Shown one piece after another: positions 58,289-64,000 of a stretch of 64,000 nt of DNA. Position 1 is the first letter of the stretch. Each line of letters starts with the position of its first letter. The notes beneath the pieces were generated by a model. The model ran no database searches, was not told the DNA's origin, and worked only from the letters and a program-made list of their open reading frames with translations. Origin of the DNA: an uncultured Paracoccaceae bacterium (lineage in GTDB: Bacteria > Pseudomonadota > Alphaproteobacteria > Rhodobacterales > Rhodobacteraceae); assembly GCA_934500835.1 (NCBI GenBank), contig CAKSTR010000005.1, positions 251,025-315,024 on the forward strand. The letters are read 5' to 3'. The translations under genes and the position numbers were made by a program.

Positions 58289-59353
58289 CTATTTCCGCGT
58301 GATGCGGTTCGCGTGGCCCATCTTGCGGCCGGGCCGGGCCTGGCCCTTGCCGTAGAGATGCAGCGCCACGTCGCGGTCCCGCAACAGGGCGGGCACGCGG
58401 TCCATGTCGTCACCGATCAGGTTCTCCATCACCACATCGGCATAGCGCCCGCCGTCGCCCAGGGGCAGCCCGGCCACGGCGCGGATGTGCTGTTCGAACT
58501 GGTCCACCACACAGCCCTGCTGGGTCCAGTGGCCCGAGTTGTGGACCCGCGGCGCGATCTCGTTCACCAGAAGGCCCTGCGGAGTCACGAACAGTTCCAC
58601 CCCCATCACGCCGACATAGTCCAGCGCGTTCAGGATGCGGGCGGCCAGAAGAACGGCATCCGACCGCTGACCGGGCGACAGCCTTGCCGGCACCGTGGTG
58701 GTGCGCAGGATGCCCTCATGGTGAACATTCTCGCCCGGATCAAAGGCCGCGACCGAGCCGTCCAGCCCGCGTGCCGCGATGACCGAGACCTCGCGGTCGA
58801 AGGCGACAAACCCCTCCAGCACCGAGGGCGCGCCCTGCATGGCGGCCCAGGCGGCGGGGATGTCGGCGTCCGAGGTCAGCTTGACCTGCCCCTTGCCGTC
58901 ATAGCCAAGCCGCGTCGTCTTCAGGATCGCGGGCAGGCCCAGCTTCGCCACCCCCGCGCGCAGGTCGTCTTCGGAGTTCACCGCGGCCCAGGGCGCGGTT
59001 CTCAGGCCAAGATCGTTGAGGAAGGTCTTCTCGGCGATGCGATCCTGGCTGATGGCAAGGGCGCGGCGGTTGGGGCGGATCGGACGCAGCGATTCCAGAA
59101 GGTCCAGCGCCGAGGTGGGGACATTCTCGAACTCGTAGGTGATGACATCGACCGAAGCTGCAAAGGCGCGCAGGGCGGCCTCGTCCTCATAGGGCGCGGT
59201 CGTGACCGCATGGGCCACGTCGCCCGCCGGGGCAGCGCCCGGTTCATAGATGTGGCAGCGATAGCCAAGCCGGCTGGCCGCCACCGACAGCATCCGGCCA
59301 AGCTGGCCGCCGCCAAGGATGCCGATCACCGATCCGGGGGCAAGTTCAGTCAT
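58289..59353 (-). CDS. purK: 5-(carboxyamino)imidazole ribonucleotide synthase
   Basis: PurK uses ATP and bicarbonate to carboxylate AIR in purine synthesis. The 354-residue ATP-grasp protein has the N-terminal [39 protein letters not shown] and the C-terminal [18 protein letters not shown]. Its start overlaps the purE stop by 8 bp, so the pair is translationally coupled. The start at 59353 (MTELAPGS) fits the family length. Confidence 0.96.
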   Translation of the reverse strand: MTELAPGSVIGILGGGQLGRMLSVAASRLGYRCHIYEPGAAPAGDVAHAVTTAPYEDEAALRAFAASVDVITYEFENVPTSALDLLESLRPIRPNRRALAISQDRIAEKTFLNDLGLRTAPWAAVNSEDDLRAGVAKLGLPAILKTTRLGYDGKGQVKLTSDADIPAAWAAMQGAPSVLEGFVAFDREVSVIAARGLDGSVAAFDPGENVHHEGILRTTTVPARLSPGQRSDAVLLAARILNALDYVGVMGVELFVTPQGLLVNEIAPRVHNSGHWTQQGCVVDQFEQHIRAVAGLPLGDGGRYADVVMENLIGDDMDRVPALLRDRDVALHLYGKGQARPGRKMGHANRITRK

Positions 59354-59831
59354 CCTTCGGCTCCTCGGGGATGCTTGCCGACAGGGCGTCGCGCCAGGCC
59401 TCCAGCCGGGCGGCCAGAGCGGCATCCGATACCGCAAGGATCGCCGCCGCCATCAGGCCCGCATTGGCCGCGCCGGGCGCGCCGATGGCCATGGTGGCAA
59501 CCGGATAGCCTTTCGGCATCTGCAGGATGGAATAAAGGCTGTCGACCCCGGACAGGGCCTTGGTCAGCACCGGCACGCCGATCACCGGAACCCGCGTCTT
59601 GGATGCCATCATGCCCGGCAGATGCGCCGCCCCGCCCGCGCCCGCGATGATCACCTTCAGCCCGCGCGCCACCGCCGATCTGCCATAGTCCCACAGCCGG
59701 TCGGGCGTGCGATGGGCCGAGACGATCCTTGTCTCGTAAGGCACGCCCAGCTGATCAAGGATCAGCGCTGCCTCCTTCATCGTGGCCCAGTCGGATTGCG
59801 AGCCCATGATGATGCCGACGGGTGGGGTCAT
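59346..59831 (-). CDS. purE: 5-(carboxyamino)imidazole ribonucleotide mutase
   Basis: PurE moves the carboxylate from N5 to C4 of AIR. The 161-residue class I protein has [31 protein letters not shown] and [12 protein letters not shown], the substrate-binding loops. It leads the purEK pair. Upstream are 163 bp shared with the divergent exported-protein gene. Confidence 0.97.
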   Translation of the reverse strand: MTPPVGIIMGSQSDWATMKEAALILDQLGVPYETRIVSAHRTPDRLWDYGRSAVARGLKVIIAGAGGAAHLPGMMASKTRVPVIGVPVLTKALSGVDSLYSILQMPKGYPVATMAIGAPGAANAGLMAAAILAVSDAALAARLEAWRDALSASIPEEPKDD

Positions 59832-59994
59832 GAAGCGCCTCCGATCTGCGGTTCGCTGCGCTTATACCCGAGCGCAGGGGCGGGGCAAGGCATGCGGGCC
59901 GCGAAAGGAAAGGCGCAAGCGCACAAGCCGCCCCTTCCATCGCCCCGGCCGCCGGACTAGGCTTTTGCCGGGAAGGGTGCAGGTGGGGCAGGGG

Positions 59995-61149
59995 ATGCGG
60001 ATGCGGGCAGTCTTGGGGATCGTGAGCGCGGCCTTCCTCGCCGGAGCCGCGCCCGCACTGGCCGAGGATCTGCACCCCGCGCTGTGTCAGCGCGGGGTGC
60101 AGATCCCCGAACTGCCGCTGGACTATGTTCTGCAACAGGAAGCCGCTAGGTATCATGACCTGGTGCAAGACCGGATGGACCCATCGGCCTTCGATACGGT
60201 CACGGAGCCGAGTGCCGAAGAGCTGATGAGCAATGCCTTTCTGGCCATGGCCATCGAATGGCCGGGCGTGCTGTCGGACATGGCGGCGGAACTGCCGCCC
60301 GAGGCGCATGACCTGCCCTGGTTGATCATGCTGGCGGATATCGAATCCTCCAACCCTGCGCCGGTCGAGGCGCTGGTGACCAGCCCGCTTTCGATCACCC
60401 TGCCGGAACTCTTGCCGATCATGCGGCGGCATGGCCTGACCGAAGAGGCAGGCCTTCTGCGCGACGGCATGAAGCTGTTCCCGGAATGGACGCTGAACCC
60501 CTATGACCGGCAGAAACTGGTCTTCGGTTTTGACGGCAGTGCCATCGACGAGGGCCTGATTCAGGCCATCTACGAGATCGAGTACCGCTATCCGCATGAA
60601 GGTCGGGCCTGGGCCGCGGCATTGGCGCTTGTCGGCGATGCGCCCGGGTTGCAGGCCGTCTTTCTTGACAGGATCAGAAACGCCGATGCCGACCACCGGC
60701 TGGATCATCTGCTATTCGCGCTGCATCGGCATTGTGTGTCGCGCAGCAGCCATGCCGCCGTTGGCATGGACGTTGACGGTCTTGAGGCCGCGTATCTTTC
60801 GATGGGGTCGGCGCAGGCCGCACTTCTGATGATGGATGACCTTGCCGCCGGGCTGGAGGGGCGGTCGGCGGCGATGTATATCGATCTTGACGGCGCATTG
60901 CTGGCCGAGCGGCTGCTGCGCGTCCTGGATCTGCGGGGGGAACCTGCGCTGGCGGATGGGCTGCGCAAGGTTCTGGCCGAGTTTCCAAAGCCCTTCCCCC
61001 GCCATCCGGACGACCGGTGGAGCATGATGGAGTTCTTCACGCCCGCCCAGTGGGAGCGCCTGGATACCGCCTTCCCCGAAGACGGCTATGACCAGTTGCG
61101 CGCGGCGATGCTGCGGCTTGCGCTGGAGTCGGGCCTGCTGGCGAAATAG
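59995..61149 (+). CDS. Exported protein of unknown function
   Basis: The 384-residue protein has a signal peptide (residues 1-23, PALAE) and an alpha-helical, acidic mature part with no motif I can name. Two ATGs (59995 and 60001) are possible starts. The first codons of the mature protein form a 19-bp perfect hairpin (60066-60106), which is unusual within a gene. A TAGGCT at 59958-59963 may be its -10 box. Function is unknown. Confidence 0.72.
   Translation: MRMRAVLGIVSAAFLAGAAPALAEDLHPALCQRGVQIPELPLDYVLQQEAARYHDLVQDRMDPSAFDTVTEPSAEELMSNAFLAMAIEWPGVLSDMAAELPPEAHDLPWLIMLADIESSNPAPVEALVTSPLSITLPELLPIMRRHGLTEEAGLLRDGMKLFPEWTLNPYDRQKLVFGFDGSAIDEGLIQAIYEIEYRYPHEGRAWAAALALVGDAPGLQAVFLDRIRNADADHRLDHLLFALHRHCVSRSSHAAVGMDVDGLEAAYLSMGSAQAALLMMDDLAAGLEGRSAAMYIDLDGALLAERLLRVLDLRGEPALADGLRKVLAEFPKPFPRHPDDRWSMMEFFTPAQWERLDTAFPEDGYDQLRAAMLRLALESGLLAK
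60066..60106. repeat. 19-bp perfect inverted repeat inside a coding region
   Basis: The arm 60066-60084 (GGATCTGCACCCCGCGCTG) is the exact reverse complement of 60088-60106, with a 3-nt loop TGT. It falls just after the signal-peptide codons of the exported protein gene. Confidence 0.95.
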
Positions 61150-61157
61150 GCCGCCCT

Positions 61158-61376
61158 TCAGGCGATGATGTCGGGGATGAGCTGGTCCTCGATCCGGGTG
61201 ATCGCATCCTTCAGGGCCAGCTTCTGCTTTTTCAGCCGCCGCAGGGTCAACTGATCGGGACGGCCCGTGGTCCCAAGTGCATGGATCGCCTCGTCCAGAT
61301 CGCGATGCTCGCGGCGAAGCACTTCCAGCTTCACCTTCAGCATTTCCTCGAAACTCATCTCGGACGGGGCATTCAT
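61158..61376 (-). CDS. YdcH family protein (DUF465)
   Basis: The 72-residue protein is one long helical hairpin. It has RREHRDLDEAIHAL and a basic RRLKKQKLALKDAITRIE, the typical YdcH pattern in small alphaproteobacterial proteins. I start at MNAPSEM (61376). It is convergent with the exported-protein gene. Function unknown. Confidence 0.88.
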   Translation of the reverse strand: MNAPSEMSFEEMLKVKLEVLRREHRDLDEAIHALGTTGRPDQLTLRRLKKQKLALKDAITRIEDQLIPDIIA

Positions 61377-61482
61377 GGCAGCGACTCGCGGTCCCTTGGC
61401 TCTTTTGCCCCATGATATAACGCGCCTCGGTTGATTTTTGAAGGAAACTCGGGCGCTGGTCTGTGATTCCGCTGCGCTGCGG

Positions 61483-61511
61483 CTTGCGGGCGGCAGGACC
61501 GCCCCCCATAT
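61483..61511 (+). promoter_or_regulatory. Heat-shock (RpoH) type promoter of hsp20
   Basis: CTTGCGG (61483-61489), a 14-bp spacer and CCCCATAT (61504-61511) fit the sigma-32 consensus well. It lies 72 bp before the hsp20 ATG. Confidence 0.65.
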
Positions 61512-61583
61512 TCCGATACAGGAGCGCCGGTGCCCGCAAAGGGGCCGATCTCCGGGCATGTCGCTTGAACCAAGGACAGACCG

Positions 61584-62006
61584 ATGACGAAACTGAGTTT
61601 TGGGGCCCACCCCTTCCTTCTGGGCTTCGAGCAGCTTGAAAGGCTGGTCGAGCGCACCGCCAAGACGGGTGCCGAGGGCTATCCCCCCTACAACATCGAA
61701 GCGGTGACCGAGAATGCCTATCGCATCACCCTTGCGGTGGCGGGCTTCCGCGACGAGGATCTTTCGATCACGGTCGAAGACCGTCAGCTGGTGATCCGGG
61801 GCCGTCAGGCCGATGACATCGGCGAGCGGGTCTTCCTGCATCGCGGCATCGCCGCACGCGCCTTCCAGCGCAGCTTTGTCCTTGCCGACGGGGTCGAGGT
61901 GGCGGGGGCCAGCATGGAGCATGGCCTTCTGAACATCGACCTGCGCCGGAACGTCCCGGAGACCGTGGTCCAGACCATCCGCATCGGCAAAGGAGCAGCG
62001 AAATGA
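61584..62006 (+). CDS. Hsp20 small heat-shock protein
   Basis: The 140-residue chaperone holds unfolding proteins. The alpha-crystallin domain is seen in YPPYNIEAVTENAYRITLAV, GRQADD, RGIAARAFQRSF and HGLLNIDLRR. The short N-terminal part is of the IbpA-type. A sigma-32-like promoter lies upstream. The stop overlaps the DUF1150 start in ATGA, a pairing seen widely in alphaproteobacteria. Confidence 0.95.
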   Translation: MTKLSFGAHPFLLGFEQLERLVERTAKTGAEGYPPYNIEAVTENAYRITLAVAGFRDEDLSITVEDRQLVIRGRQADDIGERVFLHRGIAARAFQRSFVLADGVEVAGASMEHGLLNIDLRRNVPETVVQTIRIGKGAAK

Positions 62007-62230
62007 ACACGCCTTTCGACGCCCTGCCCAATGGCAGCACCCGTATCGTCTATGTCCGTCCCGTGCAGGTCGCCGATCTGCCCGATGACGTGCGCGAGCA
62101 GATCGAAGGCCGGGATGTGGTCTATTCGGTCCATGGGGCCGATGGCCAGCAACTGGCCCTGGTGGCCGACCGCCAGATGGCCTTCCATCTGGCCCGCGCG
62201 CATGATTTCGCCCCGGTGAACGTGCACTAG
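62003..62230 (+). CDS. DUF1150 family protein
   Basis: The 75-residue protein has RIVYVRPVQVADLPDDVREQ and ALVADRQMAFHLARAHDF, the DUF1150 signature. It is translated together with hsp20 through ATGA and probably acts in the same stress response; no biochemical function is known. Confidence 0.92.
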   Translation: MNTPFDALPNGSTRIVYVRPVQVADLPDDVREQIEGRDVVYSVHGADGQQLALVADRQMAFHLARAHDFAPVNVH

Positions 62231-62312
62231 AGCAGGCCCTTTGCGCGGCGACGGAAACGCGCCGCGCAGACGTATCTCCTTCGGAACCGCGCATTCTCAA
62301 CGGAGGCAGGCG

Positions 62313-62789
62313 ATGAAGGTGACCACGGGCTACAGCAGCGCGCAGATCGGGCTGCACTGGCTGATCGCGGGCGGAGTGCTGTTCAACTACATAGTCAGCG
62401 ATGGCATGGGCCGCGCCCTGCGCCAGAATCTGGCAGGGCAAGAGATCACCGTGGACATCGCGGGTCTGCATGTCTGGGCCGGCGTGGCCGTGCTGGCTCT
62501 GGTCGGCTTGCGGATCATGCTTCGGCTGGTGCGCGGCGGACCGCGACAGGAGCCGGGGGCGATGGGCAAGGCGGCCTCGGCGGCGCACGGGATCTTGTAT
62601 ATCCTGATGCTTGCAGTGCCGGCCGCGGGTGCTGTCGCATGGTTCGGCGGGCAGTCGGCCGCCGGTGAGCCCCATGAACTGCTGGCCAACATCCTGATTG
62701 CGATGGCCGGGCTGCACGCCCTGGCGGCGCTGTTCCACCACTATGTGATGAAGGACGGCACCTTGCGGCGGATGCTGCGGCCAGCCTGA
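62313..62789 (+). CDS. Cytochrome b561-like membrane protein
   Basis: The 158-residue protein has four membrane helices with paired His in IGLHWLIAGG, AGLHVWAGVAV, ASAAHGIL and LHALAALFHHYVMKDGTL. These suit a diheme b561 of the bacterial type, which moves electrons between quinone and superoxide or cytochromes. GGAGG precedes the ATG at 62313. The gene is convergent with argC, separated by a palindrome pair. Confidence 0.9.
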   Translation: MKVTTGYSSAQIGLHWLIAGGVLFNYIVSDGMGRALRQNLAGQEITVDIAGLHVWAGVAVLALVGLRIMLRLVRGGPRQEPGAMGKAASAAHGILYILMLAVPAAGAVAWFGGQSAAGEPHELLANILIAMAGLHALAALFHHYVMKDGTLRRMLRPA

Positions 62790-62797
62790 GGCGCGCG

Positions 62798-62843
62798 GCA
62801 ATTTTCTTGAAAGAAAATTGCCAAATTCCTTTGAAGGAATTTG
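62798..62843. terminator. Palindrome pair between convergent genes
   Basis: GCAATTTTCTT (62798-62808) pairs with its complement at 62811-62821. CAAATTCCTT (62822-62831) pairs with AAGGAATTTG (62834-62843). The second is nearly the same as 45938-45959. Confidence 0.88.
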
Positions 62844-62850
62844 GGCGCGG

Positions 62851-63765
62851 TCAGAGACCGGCGCCCTCTTCCAGCCCCAGCATCAGGTTCAGGTTCTGCA
62901 CTGCGGCCCCGGAAGCGCCTTTGCCAAGGTTGTCCAGCACGGCAACCAGCACGGTGGCCCCCGTCTCGGGGTTGCCCTGAACCGACAGCTCCATCCGGTT
63001 TGTGCCGTTCAGGGCCTGGGGCATCACGCGGGGCTGATGCGCGGCGGCGTCGACCACGGCGACGAAACGCTCCTGCGCATAATGGGCACGCAGCGCGGCC
63101 TCGGCTGCGGCGGCGTCCTTCAGCACCAGTTCCACCGCCACGGCCATGCCTTGCGCATAGGCCCCGACCGAAGGCACGAAGACCGGAGCGCGGTCGAGTC
63201 GGGCGTAGGCCGCGATTTCGGGCAGGTGTTTGTGGGCCTGGCTGGTGCCGTAAAGGAAGCTGCCGGTGACGGCGCCGGATTCGAATTCCTCGATCATCGC
63301 CTTGCCGCCGCCCGAATAGCCCGAAACGCCCGAGATCGCGAGCGGCGCATCCGCCGCGACGATCCCGGCATCGACCAGCGGGCGCAGCAGGGCGATGGCG
63401 CAGGTGGACCAGCAGCCGGGGTTCGAGACGCGGTTTGCGGCTGCGATGGCATCGCGCTGGCCGGCGGCCAGTTCGGGGAAGCCGAAGGTCCAGCCGGCAG
63501 CGGTGCGATGCGCGGTCGAGGCATCGACGATCCGCGCCGCCACGCCTTGCGCGTCGCAGGCGGCGACAATCTCTTTCGCGGCCGGGTCGGGCAGGCAGAG
63601 GATGCCGACATCGGCCTCGGCAAAGGCGGCGACGCGGGCCGACAGATCCTTGCGCAGCGCGGGGTCGATGCGGATCAGGTCTATGTCGCTGCGGCGCTCC
63701 AGACGCTCGCGGATCTGCAATCCCGTGGTGCCGACATCGCCGTCGATGAATACCTTCTGCGCCAT
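62851..63765 (-). CDS. argC: N-acetyl-gamma-glutamyl-phosphate reductase (type 2)
   Basis: ArgC reduces N-acetylglutamyl phosphate in arginine synthesis. The 304-residue protein is of the shorter type 2: KVFIDGDVGTTGLQIRERL opens the NAD(P) domain. The catalytic Cys is in RVSNPGCWSTCAIALLRP and the family end is VLDNLGKGASGAAVQNLN. AGGAGG lies 6 bp before the ATG at 63765. Confidence 0.95.
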   Translation of the reverse strand: MAQKVFIDGDVGTTGLQIRERLERRSDIDLIRIDPALRKDLSARVAAFAEADVGILCLPDPAAKEIVAACDAQGVAARIVDASTAHRTAAGWTFGFPELAAGQRDAIAAANRVSNPGCWSTCAIALLRPLVDAGIVAADAPLAISGVSGYSGGGKAMIEEFESGAVTGSFLYGTSQAHKHLPEIAAYARLDRAPVFVPSVGAYAQGMAVAVELVLKDAAAAEAALRAHYAQERFVAVVDAAAHQPRVMPQALNGTNRMELSVQGNPETGATVLVAVLDNLGKGASGAAVQNLNLMLGLEEGAGL

Positions 63766-63823
63766 GATCCCGCCTCCTGAGCCTGCGCTGCCGATATAGT
63801 CGCTGCGCGGCCCCGTGCAATGC

Positions 63824-63852
63824 AAAACGCCCAAGGTCTGGCCCCGGGCGTT
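63824..63852 (-). terminator. Terminator of the partial upstream gene
   Basis: On the minus strand AACGCCC (63846-63852) pairs with GGGCGTT (63826-63832), followed by a T run. It ends the transcript that enters from the right edge. Confidence 0.7.
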
Positions 63853-63883
63853 CGCAAGTCGTGGCGCTGTGATCAGGCCCGGA

Positions 63884-64000
63884 TCACGCCTTGATCAGGC
63901 CCATCGATTCCAGCTTCAGGATCACCTGATGGGCGCAATGGTCGACATCGACATTCTCGGTGTCGACCACCAGTTCGGCATGGGTCGGGGTCTCATAGGG
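63884..64000 (-). CDS. cysC: Adenylylsulfate kinase domain, C-terminal end only
   Basis: Only the last 38 residues are visible: PYETPTHAELVVDTENVDV and then a helix ending SMGLIKA. The P-Y-E-x-P ... V-D-T pattern is the conserved end of adenylylsulfate (APS) kinases, which make PAPS for sulfate assimilation. In this order the domain is often fused behind a sulfate adenylyltransferase, so it may be the tail of such a fusion. A hairpin terminator follows. Confidence 0.75.
   Translation of the reverse strand, partial: PYETPTHAELVVDTENVDVDHCAHQVILKLESMGLIKA

Overview
The window is a GC-rich, gene-dense piece of alphaproteobacterial chromosome. Gene content and order point to the Rhodobacter/Paracoccus branch of the Rhodobacterales: a stand-alone F1 ATP synthase operon atpHAGDC with a GTG-started atpH, a DUF2125 protein, a Hint_2 protein, an hsp20-DUF1150 pair, a UbiA/RsmE divergent pair, homospermidine synthase, and an ECF sigma factor coupled to a VWA protein. 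I assign the order with good confidence but cannot name a genus. No rRNA, tRNA, phage, insertion sequence or CRISPR array was seen. Almost every gene is chromosomal housekeeping. The exceptions that look acquired are an APH(6)-type kinase (33086-33898) and a PAP2-type membrane protein (48108-49169), both visibly poorer in G+C than their neighbours.

Layout. 1-4135: envelope and stress genes (VWA protein, ECF sigma factor, DUF3857-transglutaminase, small peptidoglycan-binding protein). 4157-10595: gabD, an OmpA-type envelope protein, ubiA and rsmE. 10725-17867: gshA, then a minus-strand pyrimidine/lipid operon (pyrB, two tiny coupled ORFs, a small membrane protein, a degenerate dihydroorotase, plsY, a membrane-anchored NYN nuclease), then a plus-strand run of uracil-DNA glycosylase, a LysE exporter and moaB. 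18661-25298: a DsbD-like protein, yqgE, an LpxR-like lipid A deacylase, a Hint protein, rpsD, yqhA and homospermidine synthase. 25489-33898: hisC-tyrC-extensin-like operon, a DUF2125 protein, ChaC, a MotA/MotB-like pair and the APH(6)-like kinase. 33990-38735: clpA, gloB, a methyltransferase and an L,D-transpeptidase. 39055-43904: the F1 ATP synthase operon. 44010-53193: lectin-domain, Cys-cluster, threonine aldolase, hydrolase, prs, PAP2, ribF/MaoC/HAD and ppaC genes, then an unusual short transcript with two mini-ORFs. 53289-64000: a GumN-type protein, groESL with a CIRCE site, NUDIX, purEK, hsp20, a cytochrome b561, argC and the end of an adenylylsulfate kinase.

The features least explained by known families are non-coding. 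First, three copies (5768-5854, 18492-18582, 25317-25415) of a composite intergenic element whose outer sequence is conserved while the inner arms differ completely yet stay self-complementary. Second, a set of perfect palindromes, several in tandem pairs, at gene ends and mostly between convergent genes (12077, 45914, 51714, 58266, 62798). Third, a small independent transcription unit (about 52808-53225) with its own promoter, two mini-ORFs of 8 and 5 codons each preceded by the same AGGAGTRTCCT box, several hairpins, a 56-residue basic peptide gene and a terminator. A 19-bp perfect hairpin inside a coding region (60066-60106) is also noteworthy. Functionally the genes cover glutathione synthesis and turnover (gshA, chaC, gloB), nucleotide synthesis (pyrB, purEK, prs), protein quality control (clpA, groESL, hsp20) and envelope maintenance.
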